Shown here: positions 8,614 through 16,425 of the stretch, piece after piece
Numbering within the stretch: position 1 is the stretch's first letter
Layout: each line of letters begins with the position of its first letter
Source: Corallococcus sp. AS-1-6
Lineage (GTDB): Bacteria; Myxococcota; Myxococcia; Myxococcales; Myxococcaceae
Reading direction: 5' to 3'
Assembly: GCF_020037015.1 (NCBI RefSeq)
Contig: NZ_JAIQDE010000004.1
Location: 186,001 to 250,000, forward strand
DNA: 64,000 nucleotides
The notes under the pieces: model-generated
What the model saw: the letters and a program-made list of their open reading frames with translations, nothing else
Told to the model about the DNA's origin: nothing
The model's database searches: none
Translations under genes and position numbers: made by a program

Positions 8614-8656
8614 CCGGGCCTGACTTGACGCGAGGGGCGGTTCTGGACCAAGGGGC

Positions 8657-9796
8657 ATGGCCCACATGGTCCGTTCCGCTCCTCGTGTTGTCCTGACCGC
8701 CGGGCTCGCCGCCCTGGCGCTGTGCACCGCGCTGGTGACGCTGTCCGCGGTGGCGTTCCCGCAGGGCTACAGCCCCGCGCGGTTGACGTGGCCGGGCGCT
8801 CCCATCCTGCTGGGCTGGACGCACTTCGACGCCGGCTGGTACGCGCACATCGCGAAGGTGGGCTACAGCTACACGCCCGGCCAGCAGAGCCCGGTGGCGT
8901 TCTTCCCGCTGTATCCCCTGGTGCTGCGAGGCCTGGGCCTCCTGCACCTGGACACGTTCCTCGCGGGCGTGCTCGTCACCATGTTGTGCGGCCTGGGCGC
9001 GCTGTACGTCTTCACGCTGTGGGCGCGCACGCGGGCGGATGAGGAGGCGGCGAGGAACGCGGGGCTCCTGCTGGCGTTCTATCCGTTCGCGTTCTTCCTC
9101 TACGGGGCGATGTATTCGGACGCGCTGTTCCTCTTGCTCATCATCGGCGCGTTCCTGCTGATGGAGCGGGGGCGGCTGGGGTGGGCGGTGCTGCTCGCGG
9201 CGGTGGCCACGGCGGCGCGGCCGGTGGCGCCCGCGCTGGTGGTGGGCCTGCTGGCGCGGCGGCTGGAGTGGAAGCACGAGCGCGGCCTGAAGTGGAGCCT
9301 GATGGACCTGCTGCCGGTGTTCGCGGCGGCGGGCTTCGTGCTGTACGTGCTCTACCAGTGGAAGGCGTTTGGCGAACCGTTCGCGTTCGTGAAGGTGCAG
9401 TCCGCGCCGGGGTGGGACCAGAAGCCGGGCTGGCGCACGTGGGCGAAGCTGCGCTGGTTCCAGGGCTTCAGCCGGGAGATGTCGCTGTCGGACGGCTTGA
9501 GGCTGGTGGGGCACGCGGCCGTCACGCTGGGGGCGCTCGCGCTGGTGTGGCCCACGGCGAAGCGGCTGGGGTGGGGCTATGGCGTGTACACGCTGGCCAT
9601 CGTGGGACTGCCCGCCCTGTCCAGCAAGGACTTCATGGGCATGGGGCGCTACCTGCTGGCCGCCTTCCCGCTGTTCCTCACCCTGGCGCTGCTGCTGCGC
9701 GAGCGTCCCCGCCTGAGGTGGGGCGTGCTCGCGACCAGCGCCTGCGTGATGCTGGCGCTGGCGGCGGCCTACGGAGCCGCGGAGTACGTGTCATGA
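8657..9796 (+). CDS. PIG-V-like (GT-C) membrane mannosyltransferase
   Basis: 379-residue integral membrane protein with about eight to ten hydrophobic segments. It carries the HFDAGWYAHIAKVGY motif near residue 56, followed by SPVAFFPLYPL, the hallmark of bacterial relatives of the eukaryotic GPI mannosyltransferase PIG-V/Gpi18. Such enzymes use lipid-linked sugar donors on the outer face of the membrane. The first ATG (8657) follows an AAGGGG site; the ATG at 8666 is an alternative. It overlaps the next methyltransferase gene by four bases. A nearby minus-strand GT2 resembles polyprenyl-phosphate mannose synthase and could supply the donor. Sugar and acceptor are unknown. Confidence 0.8.
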   Translation: MAHMVRSAPRVVLTAGLAALALCTALVTLSAVAFPQGYSPARLTWPGAPILLGWTHFDAGWYAHIAKVGYSYTPGQQSPVAFFPLYPLVLRGLGLLHLDTFLAGVLVTMLCGLGALYVFTLWARTRADEEAARNAGLLLAFYPFAFFLYGAMYSDALFLLLIIGAFLLMERGRLGWAVLLAAVATAARPVAPALVVGLLARRLEWKHERGLKWSLMDLLPVFAAAGFVLYVLYQWKAFGEPFAFVKVQSAPGWDQKPGWRTWAKLRWFQGFSREMSLSDGLRLVGHAAVTLGALALVWPTAKRLGWGYGVYTLAIVGLPALSSKDFMGMGRYLLAAFPLFLTLALLLRERPRLRWGVLATSACVMLALAAAYGAAEYVS

Positions 9797-10452
9797 GCGG
9801 GCTCATGTCCCAGGCGCTGGAGCTGTACGGGCACCTGCCCGCGAGCGAGCGCTTCCACGTGCACGCGCGGGCCTCCTCGGCCCCGCTGCTCGCGGTGGCG
9901 TCGCGCGTGCCCTCCGGGACGGTGGCGGACATCGGCTGCGGGCACGGCCTCCTGTCCGCGGTGATGGCGCTCGCGGCGCCGGAGCGACGGGTGCTCGGAG
10001 TGGACCTGGACGAGCGCAAGGTGCGCTGGGCGAAGCAGGCCCTGTCCGGGCTGCCCAACGTGACGCTCGACGTGGGCTCCGTGGAGGAGCTCGCGAGGGC
10101 GCAGCCGCACGCCCTGGACGCGGTGGTGGTCTGCGACGTGCTGTACCTGCTGCCCGAGGAGAAGTGGCCCGGCTTCCTCCAGTCCGTGCGCGGCCTGCTC
10201 AAGCCCGGAGGCCGCTTCCTCCTGAAGGAAGTGGAGGGCGACCGCTCCTGGAAGCACGCCAAGGCGCTCGCGCAGGAGTGGGTGATGGTGTCGCTGCTCG
10301 GACGCACCAAGGCCAGCGGCGGCATGGTGCTCAAACCGCGAGTCGACGGCGTGCGGCTCCTGCGCGACGCGGGCTTCGAGGTGCGCGAAGTGGTGGGCCT
10401 GGGGCAGGGCTACACCACGCCGCACCTGCTCTACGACGCCGAGGCCCGCTGA
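9793..10452 (+). CDS. Class I SAM-dependent methyltransferase
   Basis: 219-residue methyltransferase. Motif I is VADIGCGHGLLS (about 43-54), the acidic residue that binds the ribose is in LGVDLDE, and a post-II motif VVVCDVLYLLPEE is present. The ATG overlaps the stop of the PIG-V-like gene (ATGA), indicating coupling, and the 3' end overlaps the convergent YdjC-like gene by 22 bases. Context suggests it methylates a glycan or lipid carrier, but the substrate cannot be read from the sequence. Confidence 0.82.
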   Translation: MSGLMSQALELYGHLPASERFHVHARASSAPLLAVASRVPSGTVADIGCGHGLLSAVMALAAPERRVLGVDLDERKVRWAKQALSGLPNVTLDVGSVEELARAQPHALDAVVVCDVLYLLPEEKWPGFLQSVRGLLKPGGRFLLKEVEGDRSWKHAKALAQEWVMVSLLGRTKASGGMVLKPRVDGVRLLRDAGFEVREVVGLGQGYTTPHLLYDAEAR

Positions 10453-11282
10453 AGCTCGCCGTAGTTCGCGAGCGCGATGCCCCGCTCCACGAGCTTCGCC
10501 TTCACGCGGGGGCTGGTGAGCGCGGCCAGCTCCGCCTCCCAGCCATAGGTCCACGCCGGATCCTCCGGCACCCGCGGAGCCCCCTCACCCGGGTGGCACC
10601 CCAGCTCGAAGTCCCCCTCCGGCAGCGAGTCCAGCAGCGCGAGCAGCGCCGGCTCATCCAGCCGGCCCGCCTCGAACACCCCGCCCGCGCTCACCCGCCG
10701 CACGCCCGGCCGGGCCCGGGGCGCCGTGCGCGCGAGCACCGCCAGCACCGTCGTCTTCAACGCCGGCCCGGGAGCCCGCAGCCACGACGCGCGCGGCAGC
10801 GCATCCGGCCACCGCAGGGGCAGGCCCTCGCGCGCGGCGAGTCCCTCCACCACCGGCAGCACCCCCGGCAACAGGTGCAGGTGCTGGTGCCCGTCCAGGT
10901 GGTCCACCCGCGCGCCCAGCTCCCGCGCGCGGGCGAGCTGCGCGGACAGCTCCCGCTCCAGCTCCTCTCTCCGCACCCGCCCCGTCACCCACGCCTTCGC
11001 GAACTCCGCCCAGTTGCCCCGGAGCCGTCCCCCCGGCGCCACCGTCCGCACGGACTCCGCGGGGGCCGCGCAGGGCAGCCGCGTGGACAGCGCCAGGTGC
11101 ACGCCCACCGCCAGCCCCTGCGCCTTCGCCAGGCCCACGGCCTCCGCCGCGCAAGGGCCCATGGCCAGCAGCGTCGCGCTGGTCACGATGCCCTCGCGGT
11201 GCGCCTTGAGGATGCCCGCGTCCAGCGACGGATGCAGGCCCAGGTCGTCCGCGTTGACGATGAGGCGGGTGCGAAACGCCAT
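10431..11282 (-). CDS. YdjC/ChbG-family carbohydrate deacetylase
   Basis: 283-residue metal-dependent deacetylase. The metal and catalytic motifs are NADDLG (residues 10-15), GVHLALS, the DHLDGHQHLHLLP block near 126-138, and ELGCHPGE near the C-terminus. Family members remove acetyl groups from N-acetylated oligosaccharides. It follows the GT2 gene on the minus strand with a 7-base gap, so they are likely one transcript. This two-gene arrangement (prenyl-phosphate glycosyltransferase plus YdjC hydrolase) suits modification of a lipid-linked amino sugar; that is inference. Confidence 0.85.
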   Translation of the reverse strand: MAFRTRLIVNADDLGLHPSLDAGILKAHREGIVTSATLLAMGPCAAEAVGLAKAQGLAVGVHLALSTRLPCAAPAESVRTVAPGGRLRGNWAEFAKAWVTGRVRREELERELSAQLARARELGARVDHLDGHQHLHLLPGVLPVVEGLAAREGLPLRWPDALPRASWLRAPGPALKTTVLAVLARTAPRARPGVRRVSAGGVFEAGRLDEPALLALLDSLPEGDFELGCHPGEGAPRVPEDPAWTYGWEAELAALTSPRVKAKLVERGIALANYGELQRASAS

Positions 11283-11289
11283 GCCCGTC

Positions 11290-12087
11290 CTACCCGCGCC
11301 CCGCGTGGCCCGGCACCGGGCGCAACTGCTGCACCGACGGCGGCAGGCGCACCGGCTTGCCCGGCGGCGGCGGCGAGCGCGTCTCCGGGTAGAGCGCCAC
11401 CAGCTCCTTCACCATCTTCATGATGACGGACGGAGAGGCCAGCGTGGAGACGCCGCGCGTGCGCGGGAAGTAGTCCACGCCCATCTGGAACACGCGGAAG
11501 CCCTTGCGGATGGCCTTCACCACCAGCTCCGCGTCGATGAACGAGCCCTGGCTCTTGAGTTCCATGGACTCCAGCACCTGCCGGCGCATCAGCTTGAAGC
11601 TGAAGTTCACGTCCTTGATCTGGATGTCGAACAGCGCCCGGATGAGCACGTTGTAGACGAACGAGTACACGATGCGCTTGGCGCCCTCGCTCGTGCGGTC
11701 GAACCGGAAGGCGCAGATCATGTCCGCCTCCAGGTAGTCCATCAGGTGCAGCGCCCGCTCCAGCTCGCGCATGTCCCACGGCAGGTCGATGTCCGAGTAC
11801 AGCACCAGGTCCTTCGAGCTCGCCGCCAGCCCCGTGCGCATCGCCCCGCCCAGCTTCAGGTTCACCGGGTGGGTGATGACCCGTAGCTGCGGCACCTTCG
11901 CTGCCAGTGCGTCGCAGACCTCCTGGGTCCGGTCCGTGGAGGCGTCATTGACGACGATGATCTCGAAGTCGTCCGTGAGCTTCGGCAGCACCTCCAGTGC
12001 GCGGCTCACCGCGCGCTCCACGTAGTCCTCTTCGTTCCAGGCGGGGAAGAAGAGGCTGATGCTCGGGTACTTGGCCACGGTCGTCAT
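11290..12087 (-). CDS. GT2 glycosyltransferase, dolichyl/polyprenyl-phosphate mannose synthase-like
   Basis: 265-residue family 2 glycosyltransferase with PAWNEEDYV, VVNDASTDRT, and the DXD-like YSDIDLPWD motif. The later IKDVNFSFKLMRRQVL and GSFIDAELVVKA blocks are typical of DPM1-like enzymes. No strong transmembrane anchor is visible, so it is probably soluble or peripheral, making a polyprenyl-phosphate sugar on the cytoplasmic side. The C-terminal 30 residues are Pro-rich and poorly structured. An inverted repeat lies 3 bases upstream of the ATG and may affect translation. Confidence 0.85.
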   Translation of the reverse strand: MTTVAKYPSISLFFPAWNEEDYVERAVSRALEVLPKLTDDFEIIVVNDASTDRTQEVCDALAAKVPQLRVITHPVNLKLGGAMRTGLAASSKDLVLYSDIDLPWDMRELERALHLMDYLEADMICAFRFDRTSEGAKRIVYSFVYNVLIRALFDIQIKDVNFSFKLMRRQVLESMELKSQGSFIDAELVVKAIRKGFRVFQMGVDYFPRTRGVSTLASPSVIMKMVKELVALYPETRSPPPPGKPVRLPPSVQQLRPVPGHAGRG

Positions 12088-12090
12088 GTC

Positions 12091-12121
12091 GCGCGCGTTC
12101 CGTCAGGAAGGAAACGCGCGC
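12091..12121 (-). promoter_or_regulatory. Leader hairpin touching the GT2 start codon
   Basis: GCGCGCGTTCC and GGAAACGCGCGC form an 11-bp stem with one bulged A and an 8-base loop, ending 3 bases before the minus-strand ATG at 12087. In the transcript this would bury the region where a ribosome site should lie. Confidence 0.4.
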
Positions 12122-12155
12122 TCGCTAGCAGAGGGCCCCCTCGCTGGCAAACCTC

Positions 12156-12185
12156 TTGGCCCTTCTGGTGGGAAACCCTTATAGT
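12156..12185 (+). promoter_or_regulatory. Sigma-70-type promoter for the diguanylate cyclase gene
   Basis: TTGGCC (12156-12161) and TATAGT (12180-12185) are separated by 18 bases. The -10 matches five of six consensus bases and the -35 four of six. Predicted start is about 25 bases before the GTG at 12216. Confidence 0.55.
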
Positions 12186-12215
12186 ACCGCGTAGTCATTA
12201 TTTTACGGGGACACG

Positions 12216-13166
12216 GTGAAAACCCAGCCCTACACGCTTCTGGTCGTGGATGATTCGCAGGCACTGCTCCCCAAGCTGGTGCGCACGCTCGGCCCGGAGG
12301 ACTTCGCGCTGCGTGTGGCCCGGTCCGGGCCGGAGGCGCTGGGGCTGACCCAGGAGGTAGACGGCGTCCTGCTCTGCTCCGGCGGCCCAGGCGAGGCGCA
12401 GGCCCAGGCGCTCCTGGAGGCCCTCACCCCACCGCCCCCAGCCCCCCGACCCGCCATGGTGGTCCTGGCACCTCCGGAGGACCGGGCCCTGCGCCTGGCC
12501 GCGCTGCGCAGGGGGGCTGAGGTGATTTTGACCCCATGGGACGACGAAGAGCTGCGTTTGAGGCTCTACCGGAGCCTGGAGGCGCACTCCCGGTTGAAGT
12601 CTCTTCACTCCCAGGTGGAGGAGCTGCGGCGCCTGGCGGTGACGGACGGCCTGACCCAGGTGCACAACCACCGCTACTTCCAGGAGCGCCTGCGCGAGGA
12701 GTTCCGCCGCTCGCAGCGCTACGACGAGAGCCTGTCGCTCATCCTCATGGACCTGGACCACTTCAAGAACATCAACGACGCCCACGGCCACGGCGCCGGG
12801 GACCGCGTCCTGCGGGAGGTGGCCGCCTCCCTCCAGCACAGCGTGCGCGAGACGGACCTGGTGGCCCGCTACGGCGGTGAGGAGTTCGCCATCCTCCTGC
12901 CCTGCACCCACCTGCCCGGCGCCCTCACCGTGGCGGAGCGAATCCGCAAGGGAATCAACGAGTTGCACGCGGGCCCGGAGGGCGCCCTGCGCGTCACCGC
13001 CTCCCTGGGCGTCTCCAGCTTCCCCCACCGCGCCATCCTCACCCCGGAGCAGTTGCTGCTCACCGCCGACGAGGCCCTCTACCGCGCCAAGCGCGAGGGC
13101 CGCGACCGCATCTGCCTCCACCCTCCCGCCCCCCTGTTCTCCGCGCCACCCTCCCGGGCTGGGTGA
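12216..13166 (+). CDS. Diguanylate cyclase with degenerate receiver domain
   Basis: 316-residue protein. The N-terminal 120 residues have a CheY-like fold with the acidic pair Asp12-Asp13, but the phospho-acceptor position is Cys54 (VLLCSG) and the conserved Lys is replaced by Thr106 (LTPW), so it should not be phosphorylated in the usual way. A helix near 122-140 links to a complete GGDEF domain: MDLDHFKNIND, an active GGEEF at 220-224, and an intact inhibitory I-site RETD at 211-214. It should therefore make cyclic di-GMP with product inhibition, controlled by something other than phosphorylation. GTG start at 12216. Confidence 0.9.
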   Translation: MKTQPYTLLVVDDSQALLPKLVRTLGPEDFALRVARSGPEALGLTQEVDGVLLCSGGPGEAQAQALLEALTPPPPAPRPAMVVLAPPEDRALRLAALRRGAEVILTPWDDEELRLRLYRSLEAHSRLKSLHSQVEELRRLAVTDGLTQVHNHRYFQERLREEFRRSQRYDESLSLILMDLDHFKNINDAHGHGAGDRVLREVAASLQHSVRETDLVARYGGEEFAILLPCTHLPGALTVAERIRKGINELHAGPEGALRVTASLGVSSFPHRAILTPEQLLLTADEALYRAKREGRDRICLHPPAPLFSAPPSRAG

Positions 13167-13172
13167 CCCAGA

Positions 13173-13202
13173 GGGTCAAACACCCTGAGTCGTGTTTGAC
13201 CC
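13173..13202. promoter_or_regulatory. Perfect 11-bp inverted repeat between two signalling genes
   Basis: GGGTCAAACAC, an 8-base spacer CCTGAGTC, then GTGTTTGACCC, an exact reverse complement. It starts 7 bases after the cyclase stop. There is no T-run, so it could be a weak terminator, an RNA hairpin, or an operator for the kinase gene. A smaller palindrome CTGGGTGACCCAG lies just before it (13159-13171). Confidence 0.5.
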
Positions 13203-13312
13203 CATTGGTCCCCATGGGTCTATGATGACCTTGCCCCTTTTTGTCATGTCGCTGAAAAATGACGTGATTGCCGGGGTTTATCCAAATCTCCGGTTTGGCA
13301 AGGCCATTGCAA

Positions 13313-14914
13313 ATGTCGGACTCCGGAAAGTCCATGGGAACCCTGGGAGCTCAAGCGCAGGCGCAGGACCCGGTCACCCGCGGCCGGCTGCTGCTCGTGG
13401 ACGACGAGGAGAACATCCTCAAGTCCATCCGGCGGGTGCTGCGCCGGGGTGAGTGGGAGATTGAGACCGCGACGGACGCGGAGGCCGGCCTGCGCACGCT
13501 GGAGCGCTTCCAGCCGGAGGTCGTCATCTCCGACTTCCGCATGCCGGGGATGAACGGGGTGGAGTTCCTCACCCAGGTGAAGCTCCAGGCGCCGCGCGCC
13601 CAGCGCATCATGCTGACGGGGCAGGCGGATCAGCAGGCCATCGAAGAGGCCATCAACCGCTCCGAAATCTTCCGCTTCATCTCCAAGCCCTGGAACGACA
13701 GCCACCTGGTCCTCACGGTGAAGAGCGCCTTCGAGCAGTACGCGCTCCACGCGGAGAACGACCGGCTCTACCGCGTCACCCAGGAGCAGAACGCGGAGCT
13801 CAAGCACCTCAACGCGGACCTGGAGGAGCGCGTCGCGCTGCGCACGCGCCTGCTCTCCACGGCCAAGCGCGAGTGGGAGCTGTCCTTCGACTGCATGGAG
13901 ACGCCGCTCGCGGTGGTGCGCGCGCGGGACTTCGCGGTGCGCCGGGCCAACGTGGCCTACGCGCAGGTGGCCCGCCGCTCCATCGAGGAGGTCCCTTCGG
14001 ACGTCCCCTGCCACCAGTACCTCTTCGGCCGGGACACGCCGTGCCAGGGCTGCCCGCTGCCCTCCGCCATGGAGACGGGCAAGGGCGCGCGAGGAGAGGT
14101 GCAGCAGGGCGGGCGCAGCTACGTGGTGGCCGCGTACCCGTTCGCGGGGGATGACCGCGCGGTGTGCACCTACCGCGACGTCACGGAGGAGCAGGCGATG
14201 ACGCGCCGGCTCATCGAGACGGAGAAGATGGCCGCGGTGGGCCAGCTCGCGGGCGGCGTGGCGCACGAAATCAACAACCCGCTGGGCGGCATCCTCGCCT
14301 TCGCGCAGTTGATGTCCCGCGACGCGGGCCGCAGCGAGAGCGACCTGGAGTCGCTGAAGCTGATTGAAGAGAGCGCGCTGCGCTGCAAGCGCATCGTGGA
14401 GAGCCTGCTGAAGTTCAGCCGGCACAGCCGCGTGGAGGACCGCCGCCTCTTTGATTTGTCCAAGTGCGTGGAGGACGCCGCGGTGCTCTTCCGCGCGCAG
14501 CTCAAGTCCATGCCCAAGGTGGAGCTGACGCTGGGCCTCAAGGACGGGCTGCCCAAGGTGTACGGCGACCCCGGCACGCTCGCGCAGGTGGTGCTCAACC
14601 TGCTGCAGAACGGCCTCCAGGCCCTCCCCAACGCGGACGGGCGCCTGTCCCTGGAGACGGGGCGCGAGGGCGACCGGACCTTCTTCGCGGTGACGGACAC
14701 CGGCTCGGGCATCGAAGAGCGTCACCTGCCGCGCATCTTCGAGCCGTCCTTCACCACCAAGCCGCCCGGCGAGGGCACCGGCCTGGGGCTGTCCATCGCC
14801 TATCGCATCGTCCAGGACCACGGGGGCACCTTCCAGGTGGATACCCACGTGGGTCAGGGCTCCCGCTTCACCGTCTACCTGCCTATTCCCCTGCAGCTCG
14901 AGAGGTTGCCGTGA
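13313..14914 (+). CDS. Receiver-PAS-histidine kinase (hybrid sensor kinase)
   Basis: 533-residue soluble sensor kinase with an N-terminal receiver. Asp74 is the phospho-acceptor (VISDFRMPGMNG) and the Lys is in FISKPW. A coiled linker follows, then a PAS-like domain carrying C-H-Q-Y-L-F-G-R-D-T-P-C-Q-G-C, a three-cysteine pattern seen in redox- or metal-responsive PAS modules. HisKA has His318 (GGVAHEINNP) and the ATPase domain has NLLQNGLQAL, DTGSGI and GTGLGLS. No membrane segment is present. The start is uncertain: ATG 13313 has AAGG nine bases before it; ATG 13334 and TTG 13268 are alternatives. Its stop overlaps the next gene's GTG by four bases, making that NtrC-type protein the likely partner. 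Confidence 0.9.
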   Translation: MSDSGKSMGTLGAQAQAQDPVTRGRLLLVDDEENILKSIRRVLRRGEWEIETATDAEAGLRTLERFQPEVVISDFRMPGMNGVEFLTQVKLQAPRAQRIMLTGQADQQAIEEAINRSEIFRFISKPWNDSHLVLTVKSAFEQYALHAENDRLYRVTQEQNAELKHLNADLEERVALRTRLLSTAKREWELSFDCMETPLAVVRARDFAVRRANVAYAQVARRSIEEVPSDVPCHQYLFGRDTPCQGCPLPSAMETGKGARGEVQQGGRSYVVAAYPFAGDDRAVCTYRDVTEEQAMTRRLIETEKMAAVGQLAGGVAHEINNPLGGILAFAQLMSRDAGRSESDLESLKLIEESALRCKRIVESLLKFSRHSRVEDRRLFDLSKCVEDAAVLFRAQLKSMPKVELTLGLKDGLPKVYGDPGTLAQVVLNLLQNGLQALPNADGRLSLETGREGDRTFFAVTDTGSGIEERHLPRIFEPSFTTKPPGEGTGLGLSIAYRIVQDHGGTFQVDTHVGQGSRFTVYLPIPLQLERLP

Positions 14915-16383
14915 ACCAAGTCAAGCGCGCCAAGGTCCTCGTTGTGGATGACGACTCCGTCGTCCTCAAGGCCGTCACCCAGATCCTCCAGCGGGAAGGC
15001 CACCCGGTCGTCGCCATCGATGACGCGGTGGAAGGGCTCGCGGCGGCGAAGGACCCGTCCATCGACGTGGTCGTGCTCGACATCAAGATGCCGCACCTGT
15101 CCGGCATGGACCTCTTGCGCGCCATCAAGGCGGACCGCCCGGACGTGGAGGTCATCATGATGACGGCCTTCGCCACCGTGGAGACGGCGGTGGAGGCGGT
15201 GAAGGCGGGCGCGTACGACTACCTCACCAAGCCCTTCGAGAACATCGACGAGGTCAGCCTCACGGTGGCCAAGGCCGCCGAGCGCAAGGCGCTGAAGGAC
15301 CGCACCCGCGCGCTGGAGGAGGCGCTCACCGCGCGCAGCCAGTTCGAGGACCTCATCGGTCAGTCCTCGCAGATGCGCGCCGTGTTCAAGCTGGTGGAGA
15401 CCGTCAGCCACTCCACCGCCACGGTCCTCATCCAGGGTGAGAGCGGCACGGGCAAGGAGCTGGTCGCCCGCGCCATCCACTACCGCAGCGCGCGCCGCGA
15501 CAAGCCCTTCGTCGCCGTCAACTGTTCGGCCCTGACGGAGACGCTGCTGGAGAGCGAGCTCTTCGGCCACGTGAAGGGCAGCTTCACCGGCGCCACCGGC
15601 AACAAGAAGGGCCTCTTCGAGGCGGCCGACGGCGGCACCATCTTCCTGGACGAGATTGGCGACGTGCCCCCGGCCACCCAGGTGCGCCTCTTGCGCGTCC
15701 TGCAGGAGGGGGAAGTGAAGCGCGTGGGCGCCAACGAGCCCGTGAAGGTGGACGTGCGCGTCATCGCCGCCACGCACGTGGACCTGTCCCGCGCGAAGGA
15801 GCAGGGCAAGTTCCGCGAGGACCTCTTCTATCGCCTCAACGTCATCACCATCGACCTGCCGCCCCTGCGCGACCGCCCGGAGGACGTGCCGCTGCTCGCG
15901 CACCACTTCCTCAAGGTCTACGCCGCCAAGGCGGACAAGAAGGTCACCGGCATCAGCCCGCGCGCCATGGAGGCACTCACCTGCAACCGGTGGACGGGCA
16001 ACGTGCGCGAGCTGGAGAACGTCATCGAGCGCGCGGTGGTGCTGACGGCCAACGACGCCATCGACGTGGAGGACCTGCCGCCCGGCTTCCAGGCCGCGCC
16101 CCAGGCCGACTCGGCGGTGGAGGTGTTCAGCCTGGCGCACCTGCCGTACGCCCAGGCCAAGCGCCTGGCCATGCGCGCCTTCGAGCGCCGCTATCTGTCC
16201 GCGCTCCTGGAGAAGAACAACCACAACGTGTCCAGCGCGGCGCGCGCGGCCGGCGTGGACCGCTCCAACTTCCGCCGCCTGCTCAAGCAGTACGAGGTCG
16301 CCGGCCGCAGCATGAAGCCGCGCTCGCCCAAGGGCCCGGACTCGGACAGCGGCCCGGGCCCCGTCCTGGAAGCGGTGTCCTGA
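14911..16383 (+). CDS. NtrC-family sigma-54-dependent response regulator
   Basis: 490-residue three-domain regulator. The receiver (5-118) has Asp57 (VVLDIKM) and Lys in LTKPFE. The AAA+ domain has Walker A GESGTGKE (about 176-183), the sigma-54 contact loop as GSFTGA near 223 (Ser for the usual Ala), Walker B GGTIFLDEIGD and an R-finger region. A Fis-type helix-turn-helix is near the C-terminus (NVSSAARAAGVDRSNFRRLL). GTG start at 14911 overlaps the kinase stop (GTGA), so kinase and regulator are a coupled two-component pair. Target genes are unknown. Confidence 0.95.
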   Translation: MNQVKRAKVLVVDDDSVVLKAVTQILQREGHPVVAIDDAVEGLAAAKDPSIDVVVLDIKMPHLSGMDLLRAIKADRPDVEVIMMTAFATVETAVEAVKAGAYDYLTKPFENIDEVSLTVAKAAERKALKDRTRALEEALTARSQFEDLIGQSSQMRAVFKLVETVSHSTATVLIQGESGTGKELVARAIHYRSARRDKPFVAVNCSALTETLLESELFGHVKGSFTGATGNKKGLFEAADGGTIFLDEIGDVPPATQVRLLRVLQEGEVKRVGANEPVKVDVRVIAATHVDLSRAKEQGKFREDLFYRLNVITIDLPPLRDRPEDVPLLAHHFLKVYAAKADKKVTGISPRAMEALTCNRWTGNVRELENVIERAVVLTANDAIDVEDLPPGFQAAPQADSAVEVFSLAHLPYAQAKRLAMRAFERRYLSALLEKNNHNVSSAARAAGVDRSNFRRLLKQYEVAGRSMKPRSPKGPDSDSGPGPVLEAVS

Positions 16384-16394
16384 CGGGGCCCCTC

Positions 16395-16425
16395 GGGGAG
16401 TGACGGCGCTTCAGCCGTCCTCCCC
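16395..16425. terminator. Hairpin between convergent NtrC-type gene and rarA
   Basis: GGGGA-GT-GACGGC, loop GCTTCA, GCCGTC-C-TCCCC forms a 6-bp plus 5-bp stem. It sits between two convergent stops and overlaps the last codons of rarA. It lacks a T-run on either strand, so it may be a weak bidirectional terminator. Confidence 0.45.

Noticed and set aside
13192-13452. Small ORF across the inverted repeat and into the kinase gene
   Set aside because: Overlaps the kinase reading frame, starts inside the palindrome arm and has no ribosome site.
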